The notes under the pieces: model-generated | What the model saw: the letters and a program-made list of their open reading frames with translations, nothing else | Told to the model about the DNA's origin: nothing | The model's database searches: none | Position numbers and translations under genes: made by a program | Assembly: GCA_039989475.1 (NCBI GenBank) | Contig: JBDXHU010000013.1 | Span: 186,001 to 250,000, forward strand | Reading direction: 5' to 3' | DNA length: 64,000 nucleotides | Source: JBDXHU01 sp039989475 | GTDB lineage: Bacteria > Pseudomonadota > Gammaproteobacteria > Pseudomonadales > Halieaceae | Shown here: positions 40,127 through 48,641 of the stretch, in pieces | Numbering within the stretch: position 1 is the stretch's first letter | How the letters are laid out: each line of letters begins with the position of its first letter

Positions 40127-42796
40127 TCAGGCGGCAGCCTGTTCATCCAGCTCTTTGCAGATGGCGGCCTGGATTTTGGCGCAGAGATCAGGATCCTGCA
40201 GCGGCTGTTGCTGTTCGTCAGTGATAAAGAAGACGTCTTCCACCCGTTCACCCAACGTGGCGATTTTGGCTGCCTGCAACTGGATATTGAAATCAAAGAA
40301 GATTCTTCCAATGCGTGCCAGCAGACCCGGCCGGTCCGGTGTTACAACTTCGAGTACGCTCAGCTGATTGACAGAATCGACACTCATTTTGGTCTCGGTC
40401 GGCACCGAGAAGAACCGTATTTGGCGGGGGGTGCGGCGGGTGACTATCTCCGGATAGCGATCCTTATCCTGCAATAGCCGACTCAGCTCCGCGACGATAT
40501 GCCGCAGCCGCTCGGAATCTTCGGCAATGGAGCTGCCCTGGGCATCGAGGACGTAAAAGGTATCCATGGCCATACCATCCACAGAGTTGTAGACCCGGGC
40601 GTCGTGAACACTGAGATCCAGCTGTTCCAGCGCGGCGGCTATTACCGCGAACAAATAACCCTGGCTCTTGGCATGGATGAATATCTGGGTGGCTGCAGCA
40701 CCTTGCAGCTTCGTCTCCGGCTTGATCAGCACCAGCGGCTTTTGCTTGTCATAATGCTGGGCGATGGCTTCCATGTGCCAGACAATGTCCTCAACCTGCT
40801 CACGCAGGAAGTAGTCCTCGCCGCTCTCCGCCCACAGTTGCTCTACTTCCTCGGCGATAAAGCCGCGATCTTCCAGTTGTTCCAGGGCCTGGCGCTGGGT
40901 TTGTGCAATCGCCTCCTGCTTGTCGACCTTGTGCTCCAGGCCACGCTGCAGGGCGCGTCGGGTTTCCGTGTACAGCTGTCTCAGCAGGGAGCCGCGCCAG
41001 GCATTCCACAGGGTGGGGTTGGTCGCGTTGATATCGGCCACTGTCAGGGCCAGCAGGTAATCCAGGCGAGTCTGGTCGCCGACTTGCAGGGCGAATTCGC
41101 GGATCACCTCGGGATCAGCAATATCCTTGCGCTGGGCCACCCCGGACATAACCAGGTGGCTTTCCACCAGCCACACCACCAGGTCCGTGTCGCTCTCATT
41201 GATACCGTGATTCTCGCAGAAGCGGCGGGCATCGACCGCCCCCAGGGTGGAGTGGTCGCCGCCGCGGCCCTTGCCAATGTCGTGGTACAGCCCGGCGATA
41301 TACAGCAGCTCTATTTTGGGCAGGCGGCTGGCGACGCGACTGGTTACCGGAAATCGCTCCTGGTACTTCGGGAACAGGAAGCGGCGCATATTCTTGACCA
41401 CTTCCAGCGTATGCGCGTCGACCGTGTAAATATGGAACAGGTCGTGTTGCATTTGGCCGACGATGCTGCCGAATTCGGGCAGGTATTTACCCAGTATGCC
41501 GTAGCGGTTCATGCGCCGGAGTTGTCGTGCCAGCTTGTGCGGTGAGCGCAGTATCTCCATGAACAGCTGGCGATTGCGGGAATCCTCGCGGAAATCATCG
41601 TCGATCAGCTCGCGATGTTCCCGGATCAGGCGAATAGTGGCCGCGTGCACGCCTTCTATACGTTCGTCCTGGGCGCAGAGGAGGAATATTTCCAGCAGGG
41701 CCGAGGGCTCATTGCGAAACAGGGCGTCATCCCGCGCCTCAATATAGCCATTGCGAATCTGGAAGCGCTCGTTCAGCTCAATCACTTCGCGGGGGGCGTC
41801 GGCGTGCAGCAATACCTGGTCGAAGTGCTGCATCAGCAATTCGTTAAGCTGGCCCAGCGCCAGCGCGCAACGATAGTACTGCTGCATGAACTGCTCGACA
41901 GCCAGTCGGATATCACTGTCCTCGTAGCCGAACAGGCCCGCCAGCTCGCGTTGATGGTCGAACAGCAGGCGATCTTCCTCGCGGTTGGTGATCATGTGTA
42001 GCGCGTAGCGCACTCGCCACAGGAAGTCGCGGCCGTTGATCAGGATATCCAGCTCGTCGTCGGTCAAAAACTCCAGTGATTTCAGGGCTTGTGGGTCGCT
42101 AACCGAGTAATGGCGCAGGGCGATCCAGCCGATGGTCTGGATGTCGCGCAACCCTCCCGGTGAGCTCTTCACATTGGGCTCAAGGTTGTACTCGGTGTCG
42201 GCGTACTTGGCGTGGCGGCGAGACTGTTCCGCCAGCTTGGCGCGGAAGAACTCGTCACTGGGCCAGATCTTGTCCGCGCCAATAAGTCCCTGGGCTTGTT
42301 GCAACAACTCACTGGAGCCGCGGATCAGCCTCGATTCCATCAGGGTGGTGGTCACGGTGATGTCGGCGGCGGCGTTCTCCAGGCACTCAGCCGGGGTGCG
42401 CACACTGTGGCCGATATCGAGCTTGATATCCCACAGCAGGGTCAGAAACTGCTCGATCTGGGCCTCGTATCCGGTGGCGTCCTCGGCCACCAGGATCAGC
42501 AGGTCGATGTCCGAGTGAGGGTGAAGCTCGCCGCGGCCATAACCGCCAACGGCGACCAGGGCCAGTTGTTCGGGCTGCCATTCGAAGCGTTCCCATATGA
42601 TGGAAAGCAATTGGTCGACAAATGCAGCGCGCAGGCGCAGCAGCTCGCCAATCTCCCGGCCTTCCCGAAACTGCTGGTGCAGCCAGTCCTGGGCGTGCTG
42701 GCATGCCTGCTTGAGTTCGGCGATAGGCGCATTGCTGTCGGCGCATGCCTGACGCAGGGCTGTCACATTGAGCAGTTCCTGCGGGCAGGGCAACAT
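40127..42796 (-). CDS. glnD: Bifunctional [protein-PII] uridylyltransferase/uridylyl-removing enzyme
   Basis: 889 residues, normal for the family. The nucleotidyltransferase site is at residues 84-98 (GGYGRGE then HSDIDLL, with metal Asp96 and Asp98). The HD domain has LYHDIGKGRGGDHSTLG. Two C-terminal ACT domains bind glutamine: one around KSQGYLFAVIAAALEQLDLS, the last around VVTPDRPGLLARIGRIFF. GlnD senses glutamine and modifies PII. The ATG overlaps the map stop by one base (TGATG), giving a map-glnD-dapC-nth operon. Confidence 0.97.
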   Translation of the reverse strand: MLPCPQELLNVTALRQACADSNAPIAELKQACQHAQDWLHQQFREGREIGELLRLRAAFVDQLLSIIWERFEWQPEQLALVAVGGYGRGELHPHSDIDLLILVAEDATGYEAQIEQFLTLLWDIKLDIGHSVRTPAECLENAAADITVTTTLMESRLIRGSSELLQQAQGLIGADKIWPSDEFFRAKLAEQSRRHAKYADTEYNLEPNVKSSPGGLRDIQTIGWIALRHYSVSDPQALKSLEFLTDDELDILINGRDFLWRVRYALHMITNREEDRLLFDHQRELAGLFGYEDSDIRLAVEQFMQQYYRCALALGQLNELLMQHFDQVLLHADAPREVIELNERFQIRNGYIEARDDALFRNEPSALLEIFLLCAQDERIEGVHAATIRLIREHRELIDDDFREDSRNRQLFMEILRSPHKLARQLRRMNRYGILGKYLPEFGSIVGQMQHDLFHIYTVDAHTLEVVKNMRRFLFPKYQERFPVTSRVASRLPKIELLYIAGLYHDIGKGRGGDHSTLGAVDARRFCENHGINESDTDLVVWLVESHLVMSGVAQRKDIADPEVIREFALQVGDQTRLDYLLALTVADINATNPTLWNAWRGSLLRQLYTETRRALQRGLEHKVDKQEAIAQTQRQALEQLEDRGFIAEEVEQLWAESGEDYFLREQVEDIVWHMEAIAQHYDKQKPLVLIKPETKLQGAAATQIFIHAKSQGYLFAVIAAALEQLDLSVHDARVYNSVDGMAMDTFYVLDAQGSSIAEDSERLRHIVAELSRLLQDKDRYPEIVTRRTPRQIRFFSVPTETKMSVDSVNQLSVLEVVTPDRPGLLARIGRIFFDFNIQLQAAKIATLGERVEDVFFITDEQQQPLQDPDLCAKIQAAICKELDEQAAA

Positions 42797-43569
42797 CAGA
42801 ATGATTCATCGCTGCGGGCGGTAAGTACATCGCAGCCGTCCCGGGTGACGGCCAGTGTGTGTTCCCACTGGGCCGACAGGCGGCCGTCCCGGGTCGTTAC
42901 CGTCCAGCCATCTTTCTTGTTCAGTTTGACGTGGCGGCGACCGGCATTGAGCATCGGCTCGATGGTAAATGTCATGCCTTCCTGCAGCACCATACCCGCG
43001 CCCTTGCGGCCATAATGCAGTACCTGCGGGTCCTCGTGAAAAGTGGCCCCGATACCGTGGCCGCAGTACTCGCGCACCACCGAGTAATAGTTCTTCTCTG
43101 CATGTTTTTGAATGACGTGGCCAATATCGCCAAGGGTAGCGCCGGGTTTCACTACCGCTATACCCCGGTACAGGCATTCCTGGGTGACCTTGATCAGGCG
43201 TTCCGCGTGGGGCGCCGCATCACCGACCATGAACATCTTGCTGGTGTCACCGTGGTAGCCGTCCTTGATCACTGTTATGTCAATATTGACGATGTCGCCG
43301 CTGCGCAGCACTTTCTTGTCGCTGGGTATGCCGTGACAAACCACCTCGTTAACCGAGGTGCAGATAGATTTGGGAAAACCGTTGTAGTTGAGCGGGGCCG
43401 GCACCGCGTCGAGCTCGTTGACTATATAGTCGTGACAGATCTGGTCCAGTTCGCCGGTGTTCACACCGACACCAACATGGGGCCCTATCATCTCCAGTAC
43501 CTGAGCCGCCAGCTTGCCGGCAATGCGCATTTTCTCGAGTTCTTCTGCTGTCTTTATGGTGGCTGGCAT
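42796..43569 (-). CDS. map: Methionine aminopeptidase, type I
   Basis: 257 residues from the ATG at 43569 (MPATIKTAEELEKMRIAGKL); upstream codons in the frame are not conserved. Cobalt/iron-dependent removal of initiator Met. Metal ligands are in DIVNIDITVIKDGYHGDTSK (two Asp), GHGIGATFHEDP (His) and FTIEPML (Glu), with a final Glu near QWEHTLAVT. It is divergent from rpsB across 266 bases, a conserved arrangement in gammaproteobacteria. Confidence 0.97.
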   Translation of the reverse strand: MPATIKTAEELEKMRIAGKLAAQVLEMIGPHVGVGVNTGELDQICHDYIVNELDAVPAPLNYNGFPKSICTSVNEVVCHGIPSDKKVLRSGDIVNIDITVIKDGYHGDTSKMFMVGDAAPHAERLIKVTQECLYRGIAVVKPGATLGDIGHVIQKHAEKNYYSVVREYCGHGIGATFHEDPQVLHYGRKGAGMVLQEGMTFTIEPMLNAGRRHVKLNKKDGWTVTTRDGRLSAQWEHTLAVTRDGCDVLTARSDESF

Positions 43570-43694
43570 GGTGTTAATCGTTGTCCTTGCTGTTGGTCGC
43601 TTGCCGCGCTCCCGCGGAGGCCGCGTATTGTAACCCAGGGAGTCGCAGGTCTTGCAAATTATTGCCAGAAAACAGTGCCTTAGGCTGCCAATTG

Positions 43695-43703
43695 TGTTAT
43701 AAA
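43695..43703 (+). promoter_or_regulatory. Extended -10 promoter of rpsB-tsf
   Basis: TGTTATAAA: a perfect TGn extension before TATAAA, followed at once by a GCGCGCGC discriminator typical of stringently controlled ribosomal promoters. No good -35 hexamer is visible at normal spacing, as expected for an extended -10 promoter. This places the start of transcription about 125 bases before rpsB. Confidence 0.65.
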
Positions 43704-43758
43704 GCGCGCGCTCCCGAGGGGGAGTAAACGACACACACGTGCCGTCACGTGATTCAGG

Positions 43759-43818
43759 GTGCCCGGTTTTGCCTTAAAAGCCAGGGTTGGATCATGGGGC
43801 ATGTGGAGGACTAACCCT
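43759..43818 (+). promoter_or_regulatory. rpsB leader, predicted S2-responsive pseudoknot
   Basis: Hairpin stem AGGGTTGG (43783-43790) with CTAACCCT (43811-43818). The loop contains GGGCAT (43797-43802), which can pair with GTGCCC (43759-43764) upstream, giving a pseudoknot. The rpsB leader of gammaproteobacteria is known as an autogenous S2 control element with this kind of fold. Pairing was found by eye. The SD-like GTGGAGGA lies inside the loop. Confidence 0.6.
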
Positions 43819-43835
43819 ACTAAACAGGTAATATT

Positions 43836-44729
43836 ATGACGCAGGTAAGTATGCGCGACCTGCTGCAAGCAGGCGCACACTTTGGGCACCAGACACGTTA
43901 CTGGAACCCCAAAATGGGCGAGTACATTTTCGGTGCTCGCAACAAGATTCACATCATCAACCTTGAGCACACTGTGCCGGCTTTCAATGAAGCCCTGACC
44001 ATGGTCAAGCACCTGGCATCCAACAAGAACAAGGTATTGTTCGTTGGCACCAAGCGCGCGGCGGGTAAGGTTATCAAGGAGCAGGCTGAGCGTTCTGGCA
44101 TGCCTTACGTCAGTCATCGCTGGCTGGGTGGTATGTTGACCAACTACAAGACCATTCGCGCTTCTATCAAGCGTTTTCGTGAGCTGGAAGCACAGATGAG
44201 CGATGGCACCTTCGACAAGCTGACCAAGAAGGAAGCACTGATGCGCACGCGTGAGCTGGAAAAGCTTGAGCGCAGCATCGGCGGTATCAAGGACATGGGC
44301 GGTCTGCCCGATGCGCTGTTTGTGGTTGATGTTGATCATGAACGTATTGCTGTTACTGAAGCCAACAAGCTGGGTATCCCGGTGATCGGCATTGTCGATA
44401 CCAACAGTAACCCCGATGGTATCGACTACATCATTCCCGGTAATGACGACGCAATTCGCGCCATCAAGCTGTACGTTAGCAGCGTGGCTGATGCCTGTGT
44501 TGCCGGTCGGGAAGAAGCTGGTGAGGCGGCTGTTGCCCGCGACGAATTTGTTGAAGTGGAAGCCAATGCTGCTGCAGAGACCGAAGTCGCTGCTGAAGCA
44601 GAAGTTGTGGCTGAAGCCGAAGCAGTTGTGGAGGCCGAAGCCGTTGTTGAAGCTGAAGTCGTTGCTGAGGCCGAAGCCGTTGTTGAAGCTGAAGTCGTTG
44701 CTGAAGCCGAAGAGAAGCCGGCCAAGTAA
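43836..44729 (+). CDS. rpsB: 30S ribosomal protein S2 with acidic repeat tail
   Basis: 297 residues against about 240 in E. coli. The S2 core is canonical: MTQVSMRDLLQAGAHFGHQT, RYWNPKMGEYIFGARNKIHI, WLGGMLTNYKTIRASIKR and VGIPVIGIVDTNSNPDGIDY-like segments. From about residue 225 there is an extension built of Glu, Ala and Val (repeating AEAEAVVEAEVV) ending EEKPAK. The extension is encoded partly by near-identical 36-base repeats. Acidic S2 tails are known in some gammaproteobacteria; their role is unclear. Transcribed with tsf. Confidence 0.98.
   Translation: MTQVSMRDLLQAGAHFGHQTRYWNPKMGEYIFGARNKIHIINLEHTVPAFNEALTMVKHLASNKNKVLFVGTKRAAGKVIKEQAERSGMPYVSHRWLGGMLTNYKTIRASIKRFRELEAQMSDGTFDKLTKKEALMRTRELEKLERSIGGIKDMGGLPDALFVVDVDHERIAVTEANKLGIPVIGIVDTNSNPDGIDYIIPGNDDAIRAIKLYVSSVADACVAGREEAGEAAVARDEFVEVEANAAAETEVAAEAEVVAEAEAVVEAEAVVEAEVVAEAEAVVEAEVVAEAEEKPAK
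44640..44711 (+). repeat. Tandem 36-base repeat inside rpsB
   Basis: Two copies, 44640-44675 and 44676-44711, differ at one base (GAG versus GAA). Each encodes AVVEAEVVAEAE. More degenerate copies extend upstream to about 44560. The high identity points to recent slippage or unequal recombination, so length variation between strains is expected. Confidence 0.9.
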
Positions 44730-44742
44730 ACACCACGTATCG

Positions 44743-44761
44743 CGGGGGGTATGTCCCCCCG
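44743..44761 (+). terminator. Hairpin in the rpsB-tsf intergenic region
   Basis: Stem CGGGGGG / CCCCCCG with a five-base loop, 13 bases after the rpsB stop. No T-run follows, so it is more likely a partial attenuator or RNA-stability element than a full terminator. A comparable attenuating hairpin lies between rpsB and tsf in E. coli. Confidence 0.6.
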
Positions 44762-44818
44762 TCTGATTCAACGAATATTTGTTCTTGCCCCGCGAAGGGG
44801 TATTACGGAGGAATTCCA

Positions 44819-45676
44819 ATGTCTGTAGCACTGGTTAAGGAACTGCGTGAGCGCACCGGACTGGGCATGATGGAGTGCAAGAAGGCACTCGTCGCAGCTG
44901 AAAACGATATTGAAAAAGCGATTGAAGAATTACGCAAGTCCAGTGGTATGAAAGCCGCCAAGAAGGCGGGACGTACTGCGGCTGAAGGCGTAGTTACTGT
45001 TCGCGTTGCCGATGACGCCAGCTTTGGCACCATGGTAGAAGTTAACAGCGAAACTGATTTCGTCGCGCGAGACGCCGGTTTCCTGGCATTTGTCGATAAA
45101 ATCGTCGATGCCGCCCATGCCAGCCGCCAGGGTGATGTTGCGGCTTTGATGGCTGATGGACTGGAGCAGGACCGCGAGGCCCTGGTGCAGAAAATCGGTG
45201 AGAATGTCGGTGTGCGCCGGGTGGAGCTCGCCAGCAGCGATGATGGTGTGATCGGTAGCTATGTGCATGGCAACAACCGTATTGCAGTGTTGATCCAGCT
45301 CAAGGGTGGCGATGCTGACCTGGCCAAGGACGTGGCCATGCATATTGCCGCTGTCAGCCCCCAGGTTGTCGCGCCGGAAGATATGCCGGCAGAGCTGGTG
45401 GAAAAGGAGAAGGAAATCTTTACCGCGCAGGCACAGGATTCTGGCAAGCCGGCTGAGATCATCGAAAAAATGATTGGCGGTCGTATCAAGAAGTTCCTGG
45501 CGGAAAACAGCCTGCTGGAGCAGCCCTTCGTAAAGGATCCCGATGTCACCGTCGGTAAACTGGTTGCAGCCGCAGGCGCCGAGGTCGTGGCCTTCCAGCG
45601 TTTCGAGGTGGGCGAGGGTATCGAGAAGGAAGAGGTGGATTTTGCCACTGAGGTGGCAGCCCAGCTAAACGGCTGA
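44819..45676 (+). CDS. tsf: Elongation factor Ts
   Basis: 285 residues. Nucleotide-exchange factor for EF-Tu. N-terminal LVKELRERTGLGMMECKKAL, the EF-Tu-contact motif TDFV in VNSETDFVARDAGF, and the coiled-coil/dimerisation region MIGGRIKKFLAENSLLEQPF are all normal. Strong GGAGG 7 bases upstream. Followed directly by an intrinsic terminator. Confidence 0.98.
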   Translation: MSVALVKELRERTGLGMMECKKALVAAENDIEKAIEELRKSSGMKAAKKAGRTAAEGVVTVRVADDASFGTMVEVNSETDFVARDAGFLAFVDKIVDAAHASRQGDVAALMADGLEQDREALVQKIGENVGVRRVELASSDDGVIGSYVHGNNRIAVLIQLKGGDADLAKDVAMHIAAVSPQVVAPEDMPAELVEKEKEIFTAQAQDSGKPAEIIEKMIGGRIKKFLAENSLLEQPFVKDPDVTVGKLVAAAGAEVVAFQRFEVGEGIEKEEVDFATEVAAQLNG

Positions 45677-45690
45677 TACCGCAACAGAAA

Positions 45691-45714
45691 CGAGGCCCCG
45701 GCCTCGTTTTTTTT
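45691..45714 (+). terminator. Intrinsic terminator after tsf
   Basis: Stem CGAGGCC / GGCCTCG with a two-base loop, followed by eight T residues (45707-45714). This is a textbook rho-independent terminator 14 bases after the tsf stop. It separates rpsB-tsf from pyrH, which must have its own promoter in the 38 bases that remain or depend on readthrough. Confidence 0.92.
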
Positions 45715-45752
45715 GTATTAGTATTGCTGCAGCGTTCGAGGGATATAGACAG

Positions 45753-46481
45753 ATGCCGAAACAGGCTAGCGACAGGAAGTACCAGCGAATATTGCTCAAG
45801 CTCAGCGGTGAAGCGCTGACGGGTGAAGTAGGCTTCGGGATTGACCCCAGGATTCTCGACCGGATGGCCCTGGAAATTGGCCAGCTGGTTGGTATTGGTG
45901 TCCAGGTTGGACTGGTTATCGGCGGTGGCAACCTGTTTCGCGGTGCCTCGCTGAGTGCTGCCGGCCTCGATCGGGTGACCGGCGATCATATGGGTATGTT
46001 GGCCACATTGATGAATGCGCTGGCCATGCGCGATGCCCTGGAGCGCTCCAATATCGCGACCCAGGTCATGTCGGCAATACCCATGAGCGGCGTGGTAGAC
46101 CACTATGATCGGCGCAAGGCCATGCGCGCACTGGGTAATGGCGACGTGGTGATTTTTGCAGCCGGCACTGGTAACCCTTTCTTTACTACCGATTCATCGG
46201 CCTGTTTGCGGGCGATTGAGGTCGAAGCCGACCTGATGCTGAAAGCCACCAAGGTGGATGGTGTCTATTCTGCTGATCCGATGAAGGTAGATACTGCCGA
46301 GAAGTATGACGAGTTGAGCTTCGACCAGGTGTTGCGGCAGGAGCTCGGCGTTATGGACCTTACCGCCATCGTGCTGTGTCGGGACCACGGTCTGCCGGTG
46401 CGCGTATTCGCGATGGAGGAGCAGGGCGCCTTGCTCAGCATTGTGCGCGGCGGTGATTGCGGAACCCTGATCCACTCTTGA
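45753..46481 (+). CDS. pyrH: UMP kinase
   Basis: 242 residues. Phosphorylates UMP to UDP. Motifs: RILLKLSGEAL, GGGNLFRGASL, DHMGMLATLMNALAMRDALE and AAGTGNPFFTTDSSACLRA, all of the bacterial amino-acid-kinase-fold enzyme. First gene of the block that continues to kdsA; frr follows after 31 bases. Confidence 0.97.
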   Translation: MPKQASDRKYQRILLKLSGEALTGEVGFGIDPRILDRMALEIGQLVGIGVQVGLVIGGGNLFRGASLSAAGLDRVTGDHMGMLATLMNALAMRDALERSNIATQVMSAIPMSGVVDHYDRRKAMRALGNGDVVIFAAGTGNPFFTTDSSACLRAIEVEADLMLKATKVDGVYSADPMKVDTAEKYDELSFDQVLRQELGVMDLTAIVLCRDHGLPVRVFAMEEQGALLSIVRGGDCGTLIHS

Positions 46482-46512
46482 TGCGGACGGCATAACTCCA
46501 GGAGGAAACAGA

Positions 46513-47070
46513 GTGATTGATGACATAAAAAGTGAAGCGCAGGAGCGTATGGGCAAGAGCCTGGAAGCCCTGAGCCATAACTTCAACAAGATTCGCACCG
46601 GGCGCGCCCACCCCAGCTTGCTCGATGGTATCAAGCTGGATTACTACGGCGCTTCCACGCCACTCAACCAGATGGCTAATATCTCGGTTGAAGATGCGCG
46701 CACCCTGACTTTGACTGCCTGGGACAAGTCTGTGGTCCCGGATATTGAGAAGGCTATTCTCAAGTCTGACCTGGGTCTGAATCCCTCGACAGCAGGTGAA
46801 GTTATTCGTATCCCCATGCCGGCGCTGACCGAGGAGACCCGCAAGGGATTTATCCGCCAGGCCAAGGCAGAGGCCGAGTCCGCCAGGGTGTCCGTGCGCA
46901 ACGCTCGTCGCGACGCCATTAGTATGCTGAAGGACCTGCTCAAGGAGAAAGATATCTCGGAAGACGAAGAACATCGTGCCGAGGATGATGTCCAGAAGCT
47001 GACTGACAAGTATGTTGCCGATGTGGAAAAAATGCTCGCAGACAAGGAAGCTGACCTCCTTGAGATCTGA
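46513..47070 (+). CDS. frr: Ribosome recycling factor
   Basis: 185 residues, exactly the family length, from a GTG with AGGAGG upstream. Splits post-termination ribosomes with EF-G. Motifs: FNKIRTGRAHPSLLDGI, NPSTAGEVIRIPMPALTEE and RNARRDAISMLKDLLKEKDI. The order pyrH-frr-uppS is conserved. Confidence 0.98.
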   Translation: MIDDIKSEAQERMGKSLEALSHNFNKIRTGRAHPSLLDGIKLDYYGASTPLNQMANISVEDARTLTLTAWDKSVVPDIEKAILKSDLGLNPSTAGEVIRIPMPALTEETRKGFIRQAKAEAESARVSVRNARRDAISMLKDLLKEKDISEDEEHRAEDDVQKLTDKYVADVEKMLADKEADLLEI

Positions 47071-47084
47071 GTGCAGCTGATTCG

Positions 47085-47807
47085 ATGGTTCCGCAGCATA
47101 TTGCGATCATCATGGACGGCAATAATCGCTGGGCTCGACAGCGCAAGCTGACGGGCTCGGCGGGGCACCGGGCTGGTGTCGAAGCTATCCGCAATGTGCT
47201 CAAGGCCTGTGATGAGCACGGCGTCAGGGTGCTTACCCTGTTTGCGTTCAGCAGTGAAAACTGGGGGCGCCCGCGTCCGGAAGTGCGCTACCTGCTGGCA
47301 CTTTTTACCCGTTATTTACGCAATGAAACTCGCAAGCTGCATGCCGACGGTATCCGTATGCGGTTTATCGGTGAGCGCCATCGCTTTAGCGCAGGACTGC
47401 AGCGTTTGATGCAGGAAGCGGAAGCGATGACCGAGGCAAATGTACAAACCACGCTGGTTATCGCGGCAGATTATGGTGGTCAGTGGGATATTGCGCGCGC
47501 CAGCAGACGCATTGCCGAGCGGCTGGCCGCGGGCGAGATCACTGCCGACAGCATCAACCCTGAGCTGATTGATTCTGAGATAGCCCTGACCGACTTGCCG
47601 CGGCCAGACTTGTGTATTCGCACCGGCGGAGATCACCGGGTCAGTAATTTTATGCTCTGGCAGTTTGCCTATAGCGAACTTTATTTCACCGAAACCCTGT
47701 GGCCGGACTTTGGTGTCGAGGATTTAGCCCTGGCAATCAATGATTTTAGCGGCCGCGAGCGACGTTTTGGTCTGCGTGGAACTGAAGAGGACAATTCGCG
47801 TGCTTAA
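47085..47807 (+). CDS. uppS: Undecaprenyl diphosphate synthase
   Basis: 240 residues. cis-Prenyltransferase making the C55 carrier lipid. The catalytic Asp11 is in HIAIIMDGNNRWA; other motifs are FAFSSENWGRPRPEV and the substrate-binding RTGGDHRVSNFMLWQFAYSE. The 3' end overlaps the cdsA start by 8 bases. Confidence 0.97.
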   Translation: MVPQHIAIIMDGNNRWARQRKLTGSAGHRAGVEAIRNVLKACDEHGVRVLTLFAFSSENWGRPRPEVRYLLALFTRYLRNETRKLHADGIRMRFIGERHRFSAGLQRLMQEAEAMTEANVQTTLVIAADYGGQWDIARASRRIAERLAAGEITADSINPELIDSEIALTDLPRPDLCIRTGGDHRVSNFMLWQFAYSELYFTETLWPDFGVEDLALAINDFSGRERRFGLRGTEEDNSRA

Positions 47808-48636
47808 GCAGAGAATAATTACGGCGCTGGTGTTGGTCGCTATCCTGATCAGTGCCGTTATTTACCTGTCTTTGCCCATGCTGGCCTTGCTGATCGGTGC
47901 CGTGGTGCTGATCGCTGCCTGGGAGTGGAGCGACCTGGCGGGCTGCGCTTCCCGCCTGGCCCGGGTGCTTTATGTTGCAGCTTTTGGCGTCAGCATGTTG
48001 GCACTGTTCATTTATTCTGGTTTCGACGGGCGTCCGGAACTGGCCAAAATACAGCCTGTGCTGGGCGTGGCTTGCCTGTGGTGGGCGATCGCCCTGCTAT
48101 GGATCAAGGGCTACCCGCAAAGTGCGGTGCTCTGGGGTACCGGCCCGATGCTGGGGTTAATGGGGGTGCTGGTGCTGGTGCCGGCCTGGCTCGCAGTCAT
48201 TTTCCTGCTCAGTTATGAGCAGGGCACACTGATGTTCCTGGCAATGATAGTACTGGTTGCCTGTGCTGATATTGGTGCCTACTTTACCGGCCGCCAATGG
48301 GGTCGGCGCAAGCTGGCGATCGAGGTCAGTCCCGGTAAGTCCTGGGAGGGATTCTGGGGTGGCCTGGTAGCCTGCGTCGGGGTGGCGCTGCTAGCCGCCT
48401 GGTGGCTGGATCTTGCCCGTTTAAGCCTGCCCGGTGTGGCTGCTATAGCGGTTTCCGGCTCCCTTGCCTCCGTGGTCGGTGACTTGCTGGAGAGTATGGT
48501 TAAGCGACACCGTGGCGTTAAAGACAGTGGCAAGCTGTTACCGGGACACGGCGGTTTTCTGGACCGGATCGACGGTATTACCGCAGCGGCGCCGGTGATG
48601 GCATTGGGCTTGATCCTGGCCGGCTGGCAGCCTTGA
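47800..48636 (+). CDS. cdsA: Phosphatidate cytidylyltransferase
   Basis: 278 residues from the GTG at 47800 (AGAGGA just upstream). The in-frame upstream codon at 47740 would overlap uppS by 68 bases. Makes CDP-diacylglycerol. Polytopic, about eight helices; the signature KDSGKLLPGHGGFLDRIDG is intact, as is SPGKSWEGFWGG. Confidence 0.96.
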   Translation: MLKQRIITALVLVAILISAVIYLSLPMLALLIGAVVLIAAWEWSDLAGCASRLARVLYVAAFGVSMLALFIYSGFDGRPELAKIQPVLGVACLWWAIALLWIKGYPQSAVLWGTGPMLGLMGVLVLVPAWLAVIFLLSYEQGTLMFLAMIVLVACADIGAYFTGRQWGRRKLAIEVSPGKSWEGFWGGLVACVGVALLAAWWLDLARLSLPGVAAIAVSGSLASVVGDLLESMVKRHRGVKDSGKLLPGHGGFLDRIDGITAAAPVMALGLILAGWQP

Positions 48637-48641
48637 GCATC

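Noticed and set aside
40499..41545. 348-codon plus-strand frame opposite glnD
   Set aside because: Lies wholly within glnD, whose domains are intact; long antisense frames are expected at this base composition.
43613..43625. CGCGG-AGG-CCGCG inverted repeat upstream of map
   Set aside because: Short and very GC-rich, so likely by chance in this sequence; no link to a start or terminator.
43680..44831. 383-codon open frame on the minus strand across rpsB
   Set aside because: It is antisense to S2 and its low-complexity stretches come from the rpsB tail repeats and GC-rich codon bias; no start signal or family resemblance.
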